A stretch of 33,381 bases of DNA from Thermoleophilia bacterium (GCA_025929895.1 JAICPI010000025.1:1-33381), one strand, 5' to 3'. Positions 7,977 to 15,173 are shown, numbered from the stretch's first letter. The notes: generated by a model from the letters alone, not told the origin. Translations and numbers: made by a program.

Positions 7977-8861
7977 GCGCGCCCGTTCGAGCGCGGTTGC
8001 CAGGTCGTTCGGCAGCGGCGACGAGACGTCGACACGCTGCCCGGTGATCGGGTGCGCGAAGGAGAGGCGCGCGGCGTGGAGGAACTGCCGCTCGAGCCCG
8101 AGCTCGTTCGCGATCCCGTATACCGGGTCGCCCGCGACCGGCAGGTTGACGGCCGCGAGGTGCACGCGGATCTGGTGCATGCGCCCGGTCTCCAACCGCA
8201 CGCGCAGGAGCGAGTGTCGAGGCAGGAGCTCATCGAGCTCGAAGTGCGTGACCGCGTCGCGCGGCGAGTCGGTGTCGAGCGACTGGCGCGTCGGATCGCG
8301 ACGGTCGCGCCCGAGCGGCGCCTCGATCCTCCCGGCGCGCGAGCGCGGCTTGCCGCGGACGAGCGCGAGGTAGCTGCGCTCGAGCTCTCGATCGCGGACG
8401 AGCTCCTGGAGGCGCTCGTGCGCGGTCTCGGAGCGCGCGACGACGAGCAGACCGGAGGTGTCGCGGTCCAGGCGGTGGACGATGCCCTGACGCGCGTCCT
8501 CGCCCCCGGCCGCACCGTGCTCGACGAGCGCCTGCGCGAGCGTTCCCTCGGCGTGCCCGGCGCCGGGGTGCACCACCACGCCGGCCGGCTTGTCGACCAC
8601 GAGCAGGTGCTCGTCCTCGTACGCGATCCGTAGCTCCACTTCAGGGGACGGGGCAGGCGCCTGTGGGGCGGGCGGCTCGAAGGCGACCTCTTCGCCTTCC
8701 TGGACGCGGTAGCTCTTCGGCCGGCGCTCCCCGTCGACGGTGACGGCGCGCACGGTCAGCAGCCGCTCGGCGTCGGCCCGCGACGCGAGCTCGTCCAGCG
8801 ACGCGAGGAAGCGGTCGAGCCGCGCGCCGGCGAGCTCAGCGGGGACGCGGACGCGGACGAT
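7974..8861 (-). CDS. RluA/RluD-family 23S rRNA pseudouridine synthase
   Basis: This enzyme isomerises specific uridines in large-subunit rRNA. An N-terminal S4 RNA-binding domain (RLDRFLASL onward) precedes the catalytic domain with HRLDRDTSG, whose Asp is the nucleophile, and RMHQIRVHLA. The first canonical start codon in frame is the GTG at 8753, but that would delete half of the S4 domain. Recognisable S4 sequence continues upstream to about 8856, and the only stop is a TGA at 8868-8870. The best candidate is an ATC at 8861, where homologues carry their initiator Met, preceded five bases upstream by GGTGAT. I annotate from this ATC; the start is uncertain, the gene itself is not. It overlaps the end of lspA, a common gene order. 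Confidence 0.85.
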   Translation of the reverse strand: MVRVRVPAELAGARLDRFLASLDELASRADAERLLTVRAVTVDGERRPKSYRVQEGEEVAFEPPAPQAPAPSPEVELRIAYEDEHLLVVDKPAGVVVHPGAGHAEGTLAQALVEHGAAGGEDARQGIVHRLDRDTSGLLVVARSETAHERLQELVRDRELERSYLALVRGKPRSRAGRIEAPLGRDRRDPTRQSLDTDSPRDAVTHFELDELLPRHSLLRVRLETGRMHQIRVHLAAVNLPVAGDPVYGIANELGLERQFLHAARLSFAHPITGQRVDVSSPLPNDLATALERAR

Positions 8862-9396
8862 CGGAGATCACCGCGGCGCCCAGGAGGAGCGCGACGCCGA
8901 CGACGATGAAGGTGTCGGCGAGGTTGAACGCCGGCCAGAAGTCGAGGTCGAGGAAGTCGGTCACATGGCCGAGGCGGACCCGATCGGCGAGGTTCGAGAC
9001 ACTCCCGCCGAAGACGAGCCCGAGCCCCACCGGCATCACGGGGTGCCGTGCGCCCGAACGCGCGAAGACGACGAGCAGCCACGCGATCACCATCGACGTG
9101 ACGACGATGACCACGGTCGTCGCGTCGGGGAAGAGCCCGAACGCGATCCCGGAGTTCTGGACGTGGTGCAGATCGAGCGGCCCTGCGACGTGCTTCGTCT
9201 CCCCGAGGTCGAGCGTGCCCGCGACGATCCGCTTCGTCACCTGGTCGGCGAGGACGGCCGCGCCGGCGACGGCGCCGAGGCCGAGCCACTCGTGCAGCCC
9301 CGCCCCCACGCTGCGCTCAGCGACGGAGACCGGGGTGAGACCGTCCGTGGCGGAGCCGACGCGGACGTCGACCGCGCGCGGCGCCGGCTCGCTCAT
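8836..9396 (-). CDS. lspA: Lipoprotein signal peptidase II
   Basis: This 186-residue membrane aspartyl protease removes signal peptides from prolipoproteins. Four hydrophobic segments are visible. The catalytic aspartates lie in SNLADR and FNLADTF, with NSGIAFG upstream. The ATG at 9396 overlaps the traR-like stop (ATGA) and gives about 35 non-conserved N-terminal residues; an internal GTG could also serve as start. It is followed by rluD, as in many Gram-positive genomes. Confidence 0.92.
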   Translation of the reverse strand: MSEPAPRAVDVRVGSATDGLTPVSVAERSVGAGLHEWLGLGAVAGAAVLADQVTKRIVAGTLDLGETKHVAGPLDLHHVQNSGIAFGLFPDATTVVIVVTSMVIAWLLVVFARSGARHPVMPVGLGLVFGGSVSNLADRVRLGHVTDFLDLDFWPAFNLADTFIVVGVALLLGAAVISDRPRPRPR

Positions 9397-9755
9397 CGCT
9401 CCCGCGCCCGCGCGTCGTCGATGCAGAGGGACGCCCACGGCAGCGCCTCGAGCCGCTCCTCGGAGATCTGCCGCCCGCAGTTCGTGCAGGTCCCGTACGT
9501 GCCCTGCTCGATGCGTGCGAGCGCCGCGTCGATCGCGGCGAGCAGGTCGCGCTCGTTGTCGGCGAGGCCGTAGTCGAGCTCGCGGTCGTGCATCGCGGTC
9601 GCGGCGTCCGCGAGATGCTGGTCCTGAGTCTCCTCGCCGGTCTCGTCCTCGACCGTGCCGGGGTTCTCGTTGCGGAGGTTGTCGAGCGCCGCGGTGACGC
9701 GGTCGCGCTCCGCGAGCAGCAGGTCCTTGAAACGGCTGGTGTCGATCGCGCTCAT
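9393..9755 (-). CDS. TraR/DksA-family protein with incomplete zinc finger
   Basis: This 120-residue protein has the DksA/TraR layout: an N-terminal helical hairpin, acidic in the middle, then a C-terminal zinc-finger region. Members bind the RNA polymerase secondary channel or act as general transcription modulators. The finger reads C90-x2-C93 and then C111-x2-D114, so the fourth Cys is replaced by Asp. Zinc could still be bound with Asp as ligand, or the finger may be weak. It lies in a string of 4-base overlaps between a DUF167 gene and lspA. Confidence 0.82.
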   Translation of the reverse strand: MSAIDTSRFKDLLLAERDRVTAALDNLRNENPGTVEDETGEETQDQHLADAATAMHDRELDYGLADNERDLLAAIDAALARIEQGTYGTCTNCGRQISEERLEALPWASLCIDDARARER

Positions 9756-10036
9756 GCGTCCTTTCCCTCGAACGAGGCGAGCCGGGCCTCGGTGTCCGCC
9801 GGCCGCACGCCGGCCACGTCCACGATTTTGTCACGCGAGGCGTGACCGGAAACGAGGCTGATGTCGCGGGCGGGCACGTCGAGCGCACGCGCCAGCAGCT
9901 CGACGACCGCCGTGTTCGCAGCACCTCGCTCGGGTGCTGCCGCAACCCTCAGCTTCCAGGCATCGCCGTAGCGGCCGACGATGCCGGCTCTCGCGGCGCC
10001 GGGGACGACGCGCAGGCGAAGCCGGGTCGACTCCAC
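9752..10036 (-). CDS. DUF167 (YggU-family) protein
   Basis: This small protein of 94 residues has the DUF167 pattern: RLRLRVVPGAAR, GDAWKLRVAAAPERGAAN and DISLVSGHASRDK. The molecular role is not established; the family is often found beside yggT. The GTG start at 10036 is preceded, seven bases upstream, by TACCCT, which directly follows the divIVA stop. It may therefore be transcribed separately as a leaderless message as well as with the operon. Confidence 0.85.
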   Translation of the reverse strand: MESTRLRLRVVPGAARAGIVGRYGDAWKLRVAAAPERGAANTAVVELLARALDVPARDISLVSGHASRDKIVDVAGVRPADTEARLASFEGKDA

Positions 10037-10043
10037 GGCCCCC

Positions 10044-10049
10044 AGGGTA
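10044..10049 (-). promoter_or_regulatory. Possible internal -10 box before DUF167
   Basis: TACCCT on the minus strand ends seven bases before the GTG and begins right after the divIVA stop codon. The spacing fits the leaderless pattern seen elsewhere in the window. A G-rich stretch between box and start could alternatively act as a weak ribosome-binding site. Confidence 0.4.
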
Positions 10050-10490
10050 CTAGGCGGCCTCTCGCTCCTCCGTCGGCTCGCCGTCCTCGACCTCGAGCGC
10101 ATCGAGGGCCGAGCGCAGGAGCGCACGGATGCGACGCGCCTCGGCGGTCAGGTGCTCGCGCTCCGCCTGCGCACGACGGGTGATCGCGCGCGCCTCCGCG
10201 TAGGCCTCGTCGAGGGCGAGCTGCGACTCCCTGCGTGCCTGCTCCTTGAGCTCCTGGGAGGCGCGTTCGGCGGACACGAGCGTGGTCCTCAGGAGTGCCT
10301 CGAGCTCGCGGAATCGGACCAGCTCCTGCTCCAGGTGCTCGACCTTGTCGGCGAGGTCGGCCCGGTCCCGCCAGACGTCCTCGAAGCTCTCGGCGACGTC
10401 CTCGAGCACCTCGTCGACGAGCGCCCGCTTGTAGCCGAACAGGGTGGTTCCGAGCCGGATGTGCTTGATCTCGACTGGTGTCAATCCCAC
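10050..10490 (-). CDS. divIVA: DivIVA-family cell-division/polarity protein
   Basis: This 146-residue coiled-coil protein belongs to the family that recognises negatively curved membrane and organises septum or pole growth in Gram-positive bacteria. The N-terminal lipid-binding part (LTPVEIKHIRLGTTLFGYKR) is typical. The rest is predicted coiled coil (about 35-130) with an acidic tail. The GTG start is preceded by GGGGGACG in the 11-base gap after yggT. Position after sepF and yggT matches the conserved division cluster. Confidence 0.9.
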   Translation of the reverse strand: MGLTPVEIKHIRLGTTLFGYKRALVDEVLEDVAESFEDVWRDRADLADKVEHLEQELVRFRELEALLRTTLVSAERASQELKEQARRESQLALDEAYAEARAITRRAQAEREHLTAEARRIRALLRSALDALEVEDGEPTEEREAA

Positions 10491-10501
10491 GGTCGTCCCC
10501 C

Positions 10502-10789
10502 TCACAGTTGGTCGAGCAGCGAGTTCAGAAGCTCTCGGGCGACGATCAGCACGATCACTGCCAGCATCGGGGACAGGTCGAGCGGGCCCAGCGGCGGGAC
10601 GATGCGCCGGAAGATCCGGAGGTACGGATCGCACACGTCGAAGAGGAACCGCTGGACCCTGTTCAGGGTCGGCGAGTACGGCAGTCGGATCCAGCTCGTG
10701 ATGATGTAGACCAGGATCACGAGGATGTAGACGCTGATGAACACGTTCACGAAGTCCTGGATCGTGTCCACGGCGTCGAGGAGCAGCAT
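10502..10789 (-). CDS. yggT: YggT-family membrane protein
   Basis: This 95-residue protein has two hydrophobic helices (about 12-32 and 70-90) flanking the conserved loop SWIRLPYSPTLNRVQRFLFDVCDPYLRIFRRIVPP. The family (YlmG in Gram-positives) is linked to septal membrane organisation. An upstream in-frame ATG at 10810 would add seven residues; neither start has a good Shine-Dalgarno. A still longer frame to 10915 overlaps the opposing gene and lacks family similarity. It follows sepF and precedes divIVA in the usual order. Confidence 0.88.
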   Translation of the reverse strand: MLLLDAVDTIQDFVNVFISVYILVILVYIITSWIRLPYSPTLNRVQRFLFDVCDPYLRIFRRIVPPLGPLDLSPMLAVIVLIVARELLNSLLDQL

Positions 10790-10890
10790 CGAGCTGGCAG
10801 TGTCGCCCATCGGCCGGTTCTTCGCCGGAGCGGAGCGGTTTCCTGGCCGGATGTGGACGGACCGATTCGCATTCGACTCGATGCGCCCCG

Positions 10891-10914
10891 TGATGGCGAT
10901 GTACATCTCCATCA
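10891..10914. promoter_or_regulatory. 24-bp near-perfect palindrome at the RHH gene start
   Basis: The stretch is symmetric around GTAC at 10901-10904, with 11 of 12 base pairs matching. It covers the candidate ATG codons of the ribbon-helix-helix gene and lies between that gene and the divergent yggT. A role as operator bound by the RHH protein is an inference from position and symmetry. Confidence 0.45.
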
Positions 10915-11153
10915 TCGGCCGCCGAACTCAGATCACGTTGACCGATCGTCAGCACGGCTTCCTCCGCGACGAGTCGGGTCGGACCGGCCTGGCCATGGCC
11001 GAGCTGATCCGCCGTGCCGTCGACGCGACCTATCGGCCCTACTCCCGGCGCCGCGTCCGGGGCGTCGAGCTGACGGTCGCGGTCTCGCACCCGCTCGACG
11101 AAGCGCTGGTCGCCCGCCGCGTTCGGCGGGGCGGCGCCACTAGGCCTGATTGA
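10899..11153 (+). CDS. Ribbon-helix-helix (CopG-type) DNA-binding protein
   Basis: This 84-residue protein has a typical RHH fold: RRTQITLTDRQ forms the DNA-contacting strand, then two helices (about 20-45) with GLAMAELIRRAVD. Such proteins are dimeric repressors or antitoxins; no toxin gene adjoins it. It is the only plus-strand gene inside the division operon. It is antisense to the upstream part of yggT and overlaps the 3' end of sepF by 14 bases. Alternative starts are the ATGs at 10881 and 10893. The tail after residue 45 is basic and unrecognised. Confidence 0.75.
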   Translation: MYISIIGRRTQITLTDRQHGFLRDESGRTGLAMAELIRRAVDATYRPYSRRRVRGVELTVAVSHPLDEALVARRVRRGGATRPD

Positions 11154-11667
11154 AGAACCCGCCGCGTTCGAGCAGGCGGGCGCGCTCCTCCGCAGATACC
11201 TCGACGTTGCGCGGCGTCAGCAGGAAGACCTTGTCCGCCACCCGCTGCATCCCTCCGTCGAGCGCGTACGTCAGGCCACTGGAGAAGTCGATCAGGCGCT
11301 TCGAGAGCTCCTGGTCGGAGCTCTGGAGATTCAGGATCACCGGGATGTCCTGCTTGAACCGGTCGGCGATCTGCTGGGCGTCGTTGAAGCTTCGCGGGAT
11401 CACCAGGTGCATGCGGACGGAACCGGGGGACTCGACCCCCCGCAGCCGGGGCCGCAGCGGCGTCGCGGCGGCGCGCTCCTCTCCGGGGTCGGTCCAGTCG
11501 TCGAACTGCTCCTGCCGGCGCCGGGGGGCGAGGCGGCGCACGTTCGGGCGCTCCGAGTACGTCCGCTCGAGCTCCTCCTCGGTGACGAACCCGTCCTCGT
11601 CCCAGTCCTCGTCCTCGGCGATCCCGAAGTAGACGAGCGTCCGGTTCCAGATGTCGGCGAAGCTCAT
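11140..11667 (-). CDS. sepF: Cell-division protein SepF
   Basis: SepF is a membrane-binding FtsZ anchor. The N-terminal amphipathic segment (SFADIWNRTLVYFGI) is followed by an acidic linker and the SepF domain from about residue 85 (VIPRSFNDAQQIADRFKQ, then LIDFSSGLTYALDGGMQRV). The 175-residue length is normal. The ATG overlaps the yggS stop by one base; a GTG one codon earlier is equally possible. Neighbours yggS and yggT are the conserved partners. Confidence 0.94.
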   Translation of the reverse strand: MSFADIWNRTLVYFGIAEDEDWDEDGFVTEEELERTYSERPNVRRLAPRRRQEQFDDWTDPGEERAAATPLRPRLRGVESPGSVRMHLVIPRSFNDAQQIADRFKQDIPVILNLQSSDQELSKRLIDFSSGLTYALDGGMQRVADKVFLLTPRNVEVSAEERARLLERGGFFNQA

Positions 11668-12266
11668 CACCCGGAATCGTAGAGCGTGGAGCCGACGCGC
11701 ACGAGCGTCGCGCCCTCATCGACCGCCACGCGCCAGTCCTGGCTCGTCCCCATCGAGAGCTCCCTCAGACCGTAATGCTCGGCCAGCTCCCGCAGGCGGC
11801 GGAAGTACGGCCGCGACTCGCCGGGGTCGTCGGCGAGCGGAGGCATCGTCATCAGCCCGCGGATGTCGGGATACAGGGCGAGGAAGGCCTCGAGCTGCTC
11901 GGGCGGGACGCCGGACTTCGTCGCCTCGCCGGAGAGGTTGACCTCGACGAGTGCGGGGATCTCGAGGCGCCGCGCCGCCGACTCCGAGGAGAGCGAGTGA
12001 CACAGCTCGCAGGTCACGTTCACCGTTCGCGCCTTGCGGCTCTGGAGATGCCCGATGAAGTGCCAACGGAACGCGCTCCCGTACCGGGCGTGCTTCGCCT
12101 CGAGGTCCTGAGCGCGGTTCTCGCCGACGACCTCGATGCCTGCCTCGGCGAGCGTCCCGAGCTCCTCGAGGGAGACGTACTTCGTCGCGGCGACGACCGT
12201 GACGCCGGAGCCCGCCTCCGCCCGGATCGCGTCGTAGCGCGCCCGGATCTGCTCAGCCGACGACGT
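11667..12266 (-). CDS. YggS/PROSC-family PLP homeostasis protein, start unclear
   Basis: This PLP-binding TIM-barrel protein is involved in vitamin B6 homeostasis. The PLP lysine is in VAATKYV. GENRAQDL, WHFIGHLQSRK, VEVNLSGEATKSG, GLMTM and the phosphate-binding LVRVGSTLY are all present. The conserved sequence begins far upstream of the first canonical start (GTG at 12023), which would remove the PLP lysine. Between that GTG and the upstream TGA (12273-12275) there is no ATG, GTG or TTG. Candidates are ACG at 12266, preceded by GGAGTGATC, or ATC at 12248. I annotate from ACG. A sequencing error is also possible. Confidence 0.82.
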   Translation of the reverse strand, partial: TSSAEQIRARYDAIRAEAGSGVTVVAATKYVSLEELGTLAEAGIEVVGENRAQDLEAKHARYGSAFRWHFIGHLQSRKARTVNVTCELCHSLSSESAARRLEIPALVEVNLSGEATKSGVPPEQLEAFLALYPDIRGLMTMPPLADDPGESRPYFRRLRELAEHYGLRELSMGTSQDWRVAVDEGATLVRVGSTLYDSG

Positions 12267-12948
12267 GGCCGATCACTCCCTGCCGCCCCGTCACTCCACC
12301 GTCGCGCCGATGTGAGAAGAACAGGTCGGGTTGGCACGACGTGCAGAGGTCGAAGCGCTCGATCGACGAGACGCCGGCGTGGCGCAGCGCGCGCTCGGTC
12401 GCCGCCCAGAGGTCGACCGTCCGTTCCCGGACGACGTCGGCCCCGAAGCGAGCGGCGAACGGCTCCGCGACGTCGGGCCCCACCTCGTAGCAGCACGGTC
12501 CGATTGCCGGCCCCACCACGGCGCGGGTCTGTCCGCCGAGTGCTGCGACGCCGCGTGCGACCACGCCCTGGAGCAGGCCGCGCCAGCCCGCGTGCAGGAG
12601 TGCGAGCGCGGGGCGGTCGACCCGCGCGACCGCGACCGGCACGCAGTCGGCGGTCAGCTTCAGCATCGGGACGCCCGGCTCGTCGGTCCAGAGCCCGTCG
12701 CCGGGCGCACCGCGCCGTCCCGCCTGCGCGCGGTTCACGACCGCGGCATGCTGCTGGCGGTTCAGCGCGAGCCGCTCGGCCGCGGCGCCCAGCTCCGCAC
12801 ACAGGAGCCTGCGGTTCTCCTCGACGTTGTCCGGCTCGTCGGCCGTGAGCAGGCCGAGGTTGAGCGACGCGAAGGCGCCGGTGCTCACCCCACCGCGGCG
12901 CGTCGAGAAGGCAACCTCGCAGCCGGGTGCGTCCCAGCGGAAGATCAC
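12253..12948 (-). CDS. pgeF: PgeF/YfiH-family peptidoglycan editing factor (multicopper-oxidase-like, DUF152)
   Basis: This 231-residue protein belongs to the family that hydrolyses mis-incorporated amino acids in UDP-MurNAc precursors; it was formerly called polyphenol oxidase or laccase domain. The zinc site residues are visible in LTADCVPV (Cys), LLHAGWRG (His) and IGPCCYEVG. The start is GTG, overlapping the cca stop (GTGA). It is followed by yggS and sepF, the conserved ylmD-ylmE-ylmF order. Confidence 0.92.
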   Translation of the reverse strand: MIFRWDAPGCEVAFSTRRGGVSTGAFASLNLGLLTADEPDNVEENRRLLCAELGAAAERLALNRQQHAAVVNRAQAGRRGAPGDGLWTDEPGVPMLKLTADCVPVAVARVDRPALALLHAGWRGLLQGVVARGVAALGGQTRAVVGPAIGPCCYEVGPDVAEPFAARFGADVVRERTVDLWAATERALRHAGVSSIERFDLCTSCQPDLFFSHRRDGGVTGRQGVIGHVVG

Positions 12949-14255
12949 GGGCGCAGACGTCGCGCCTCCTCGAGCAGGCGATCCCGCGTGTTCGCCGCCG
13001 GGTCCTCGAGCACCCGGTCGAGGAGGGTCGCGAGCGCGGTGCCGATCTCGGGGCCCTCGTCGAACCCGAGGCCGATCAGGTCGCCGCCGTCGATCGCGAG
13101 GTCACCGACGCGGTGCGGCTGCGCGCGCTCCTGCTCGAGCAGCTCGCGCAGGCGCACGTTCGCGTCGCGCTCCTCGATTGGCACGCTCTTCGCAGCGACG
13201 TCCGCGAGCTTGTGCGCCGCGATGTCGAGCGCGAGCTCGTCGCCGTACCGTGCGAGGAGCTTCCGCGCGGCGACGGCGTCGAGCCCCGCGACGGGCAGGT
13301 CGTGCGCGCCGACGATGCGCACCACGCGCTCCCGCAGCCTCGTGGGGTAGCGAAATCGCCGCATCAGCGCGCCGGCCTCGGCGTGCGCGTCGCCGAGCCC
13401 GTGCACGAGCGCGGCGAGCCGGACGGCCAGCGGCGCGTCCTGGTCCGCCGCCGCCTGCACGACCGCGAAGTGATGCTCGTCGAGGCCGTCGGCCCCGATA
13501 GCCGCGGCGTACGCCGGGATCAGCTCGACGAGCACGCCCGTGTCGCGGGCGATCCGCAGCGCCTTGGCCGGCCGCTTGCCCAGGAGCAGCTTGGAGAGCT
13601 CGCCCATGCCGTCGGCCGTCAGCCCACCGCCGATCCGCTCCCCGGAGACGAGCGCGACCGACGCCGCCCCCTCGCGCATCTGCGCGAGCGTGTCCTCGGT
13701 GGGGTCGAGATCGTGCTCGGAGACGAAGCGGAGCCCCCGGATGATCCGGAGCGGATCCTCGCGAAAGCTCTGCGGCGAGACCGTGCGGAGCACGCGCGCG
13801 CGCAGGTCCTCCTCCCCGCCGAAGGGATCGAGCAGCTCACCGGTCGCGAGCCGCTTGGCGATCGCGTTGATCGTGAAGTCGCGGCGACCCATGTCCTGCT
13901 CCAGCGAGATGTCCGGCGACGCGACGATCTCGAAGTCGTGTCTCCCCGGTCCGGTCGAGAGCTCCGTGCGCGGAGGTGCGAACTCGATGCCCGCCGGCGC
14001 GAGCGCGCGCAGCGCACGAGCTCGCGGATACAGACGAAGGCCGACGCGCTGGCCCGCGACCTCGAGGTCCTCGACCCGGCCGTGCGGCGTGAGCGCCGCG
14101 CGCAGCTCGTCGTAGCCGACGCCCGGAACGACGAAGTCCTGGTCCTTGGCCGCGCGGCCGAGCAGCTCGTCGCGGACAGCACCTCCGACGAGGTAGGCGT
14201 CGAGCCCGAGCGAGTGGACGAAGTCGGAGACGGTCTGCTCAGACGTGGGCGACAA
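12945..14255 (-). CDS. tRNA nucleotidyltransferase/poly(A) polymerase family protein
   Basis: This class II nucleotidyltransferase of 436 residues should add or repair the 3' CCA of tRNA. The active site reads LVGGAVRDELLG and the metal-binding DQD in KDQDFVV. RRDFTINAIA, DPLRIIRGLRF and the ERIGGGL region follow. The C-terminal HD-like region is degenerate: where bacterial enzymes have HD it reads VHGLGD, so phosphohydrolase activity is unlikely. The start is taken as TTG at 14255, which overlaps ridA by 17 bases. Whether it adds CCA, poly(A) or only A cannot be decided by eye. Confidence 0.88.
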   Translation of the reverse strand: MSPTSEQTVSDFVHSLGLDAYLVGGAVRDELLGRAAKDQDFVVPGVGYDELRAALTPHGRVEDLEVAGQRVGLRLYPRARALRALAPAGIEFAPPRTELSTGPGRHDFEIVASPDISLEQDMGRRDFTINAIAKRLATGELLDPFGGEEDLRARVLRTVSPQSFREDPLRIIRGLRFVSEHDLDPTEDTLAQMREGAASVALVSGERIGGGLTADGMGELSKLLLGKRPAKALRIARDTGVLVELIPAYAAAIGADGLDEHHFAVVQAAADQDAPLAVRLAALVHGLGDAHAEAGALMRRFRYPTRLRERVVRIVGAHDLPVAGLDAVAARKLLARYGDELALDIAAHKLADVAAKSVPIEERDANVRLRELLEQERAQPHRVGDLAIDGGDLIGLGFDEGPEIGTALATLLDRVLEDPAANTRDRLLEEARRLRP

Positions 14256-14628
14256 CCGCGATCTCGACCTTTGCGCCCATCGGCAGCGCCGCGACCTGCA
14301 CCGTCGCCCTCGCCGGCGGCTTGTCTCCGACGTAGCGGCCATACACCTCGTTGAGACCCGCAAAGTCGCCGAAGTCCGAGAGGTAGATCGTCGTGTTCAG
14401 CACCCGATCGAACCCGCTGCCCGCCGCCTCGAGGATGACCTTCAGGTTCTCGCAGACCACCTCGGTCTGCTGTTGGATCGTCTCGCCCTCGATCGCGTCG
14501 TGACCGACGCGCAGCGCCACCTGCCCCGCGACGAAGACGAGGTCTCCGTACCTCACGGCCTGCGAGTACGGCGCACCCTCGAACGGTGCGGGTGCGTCCT
14601 CCGTCCGAACGACCTCCTTCTGAGCCAT
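14239..14628 (-). CDS. RidA-family enamine/imine deaminase
   Basis: This 129-residue protein of the YjgF/YER057c/UK114 family is a trimeric hydrolase of reactive enamines and imines derived from amino acids. GAPYSQAVRYGDLVFVAGQ and the catalytic Arg in PPARATVQVAALP are present. A textbook GGAGGT (minus strand, 14633-14638) lies five bases before the ATG, inside the last codons of the upstream HisB-like gene, from which it is separated by two bases. The two are therefore co-transcribed. Confidence 0.92.
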   Translation of the reverse strand: MAQKEVVRTEDAPAPFEGAPYSQAVRYGDLVFVAGQVALRVGHDAIEGETIQQQTEVVCENLKVILEAAGSGFDRVLNTTIYLSDFGDFAGLNEVYGRYVGDKPPARATVQVAALPMGAKVEIAVVAHV

Positions 14629-14630
14629 CG

Positions 14631-15152
14631 CTACCTCCGGGATCGACAGGCCTGCGCGAGCGCGACCCCGAGCGCCTTGAAGATCGAGTCGAGGACGTGC
14701 TGGGTGTCGCGCCCCTCGAGCAGCCGCACGTGCATCGTCAGCTCGCCGCCCTCGGTCATTCCTTCGAGGAAGCGCGCGACGATGTCCGTCTCGAGGCCGG
14801 CGACCCTCGCGTCGGAGAGGTCGACGTTCGAGACGAGCAGCGGACGACCGGACGCCTCGAGCGAGACGTGGGCGAGCGCCTCGTCCGCGGGCACGACGGC
14901 AGAGCCGTGCCGGCGGCCGCTCCGCAGCGGCTCCGCGAACGCGCGGCCGAGAGCGTGCCCCGCGGCTGCGGCCTCGATCACGGCCGCGCCGGGCGCGACC
15001 TCGAGGGCGAGATCGAAGCTCCCGTGCACCGCCAGCAGCCCGAGGAGATGGTCGAGCACGGGCAGCCCGGTACCGACGGCCGCGGTGCCTGAGCCGTCCA
15101 CCTGCACCCGAACGACGGTGCGCGCCTCGCCGTCGCGCTCGATCGCGGCCAT
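14631..15152 (-). CDS. HisB-like (IGPD-fold) protein lacking most metal ligands
   Basis: This 173-residue protein aligns along its length with imidazoleglycerol-phosphate dehydratase: GTGLPVLDHLLGLLAVHGSF, RRHGSAVVPADEALAH, LEASGRP, then LTMHVRLLEGRDTQH and FKALGVAL. However, the HHxxE metal motif of the first half is replaced by an Ala-rich stretch (about 57-66). The His of the NRH motif appears as Asp123, and the second HHxxE reads Q151-H152-V-L-D155. Only the first His (H35) and H152 remain. It is probably not a dehydratase; possible roles are a different hydrolyase or a structural or regulatory paralogue. No histidine genes are nearby. It heads the ridA-cca-pgeF string. Confidence 0.75.
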   Translation of the reverse strand: MAAIERDGEARTVVRVQVDGSGTAAVGTGLPVLDHLLGLLAVHGSFDLALEVAPGAAVIEAAAAGHALGRAFAEPLRSGRRHGSAVVPADEALAHVSLEASGRPLLVSNVDLSDARVAGLETDIVARFLEGMTEGGELTMHVRLLEGRDTQHVLDSIFKALGVALAQACRSRR

Positions 15153-15159
15153 CGAACGG

Positions 15160-15165
15160 AGGCTA
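15160..15165 (-). promoter_or_regulatory. -10 box of the HisB-like/ridA/division string (leaderless)
   Basis: TAGCCT on the minus strand ends seven bases before the ATG at 15152. No Shine-Dalgarno is present. It lies in the 21-base gap after murA and would be the promoter for the whole downstream string. Confidence 0.45.
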
Positions 15166-15173
15166 TAGGAGCC

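Noticed and set aside
10502-10915. Longer yggT reading frame starting at 10915
   Set aside because: The extra 35-42 residues have no similarity to YggT and overlap the palindrome and the RHH gene; starts at 10810 or 10789 fit the family length.
14631-15152. Calling the gene a functional hisB
   Set aside because: Most IGPD metal ligands are absent and no histidine pathway genes are nearby; kept as HisB-like only.
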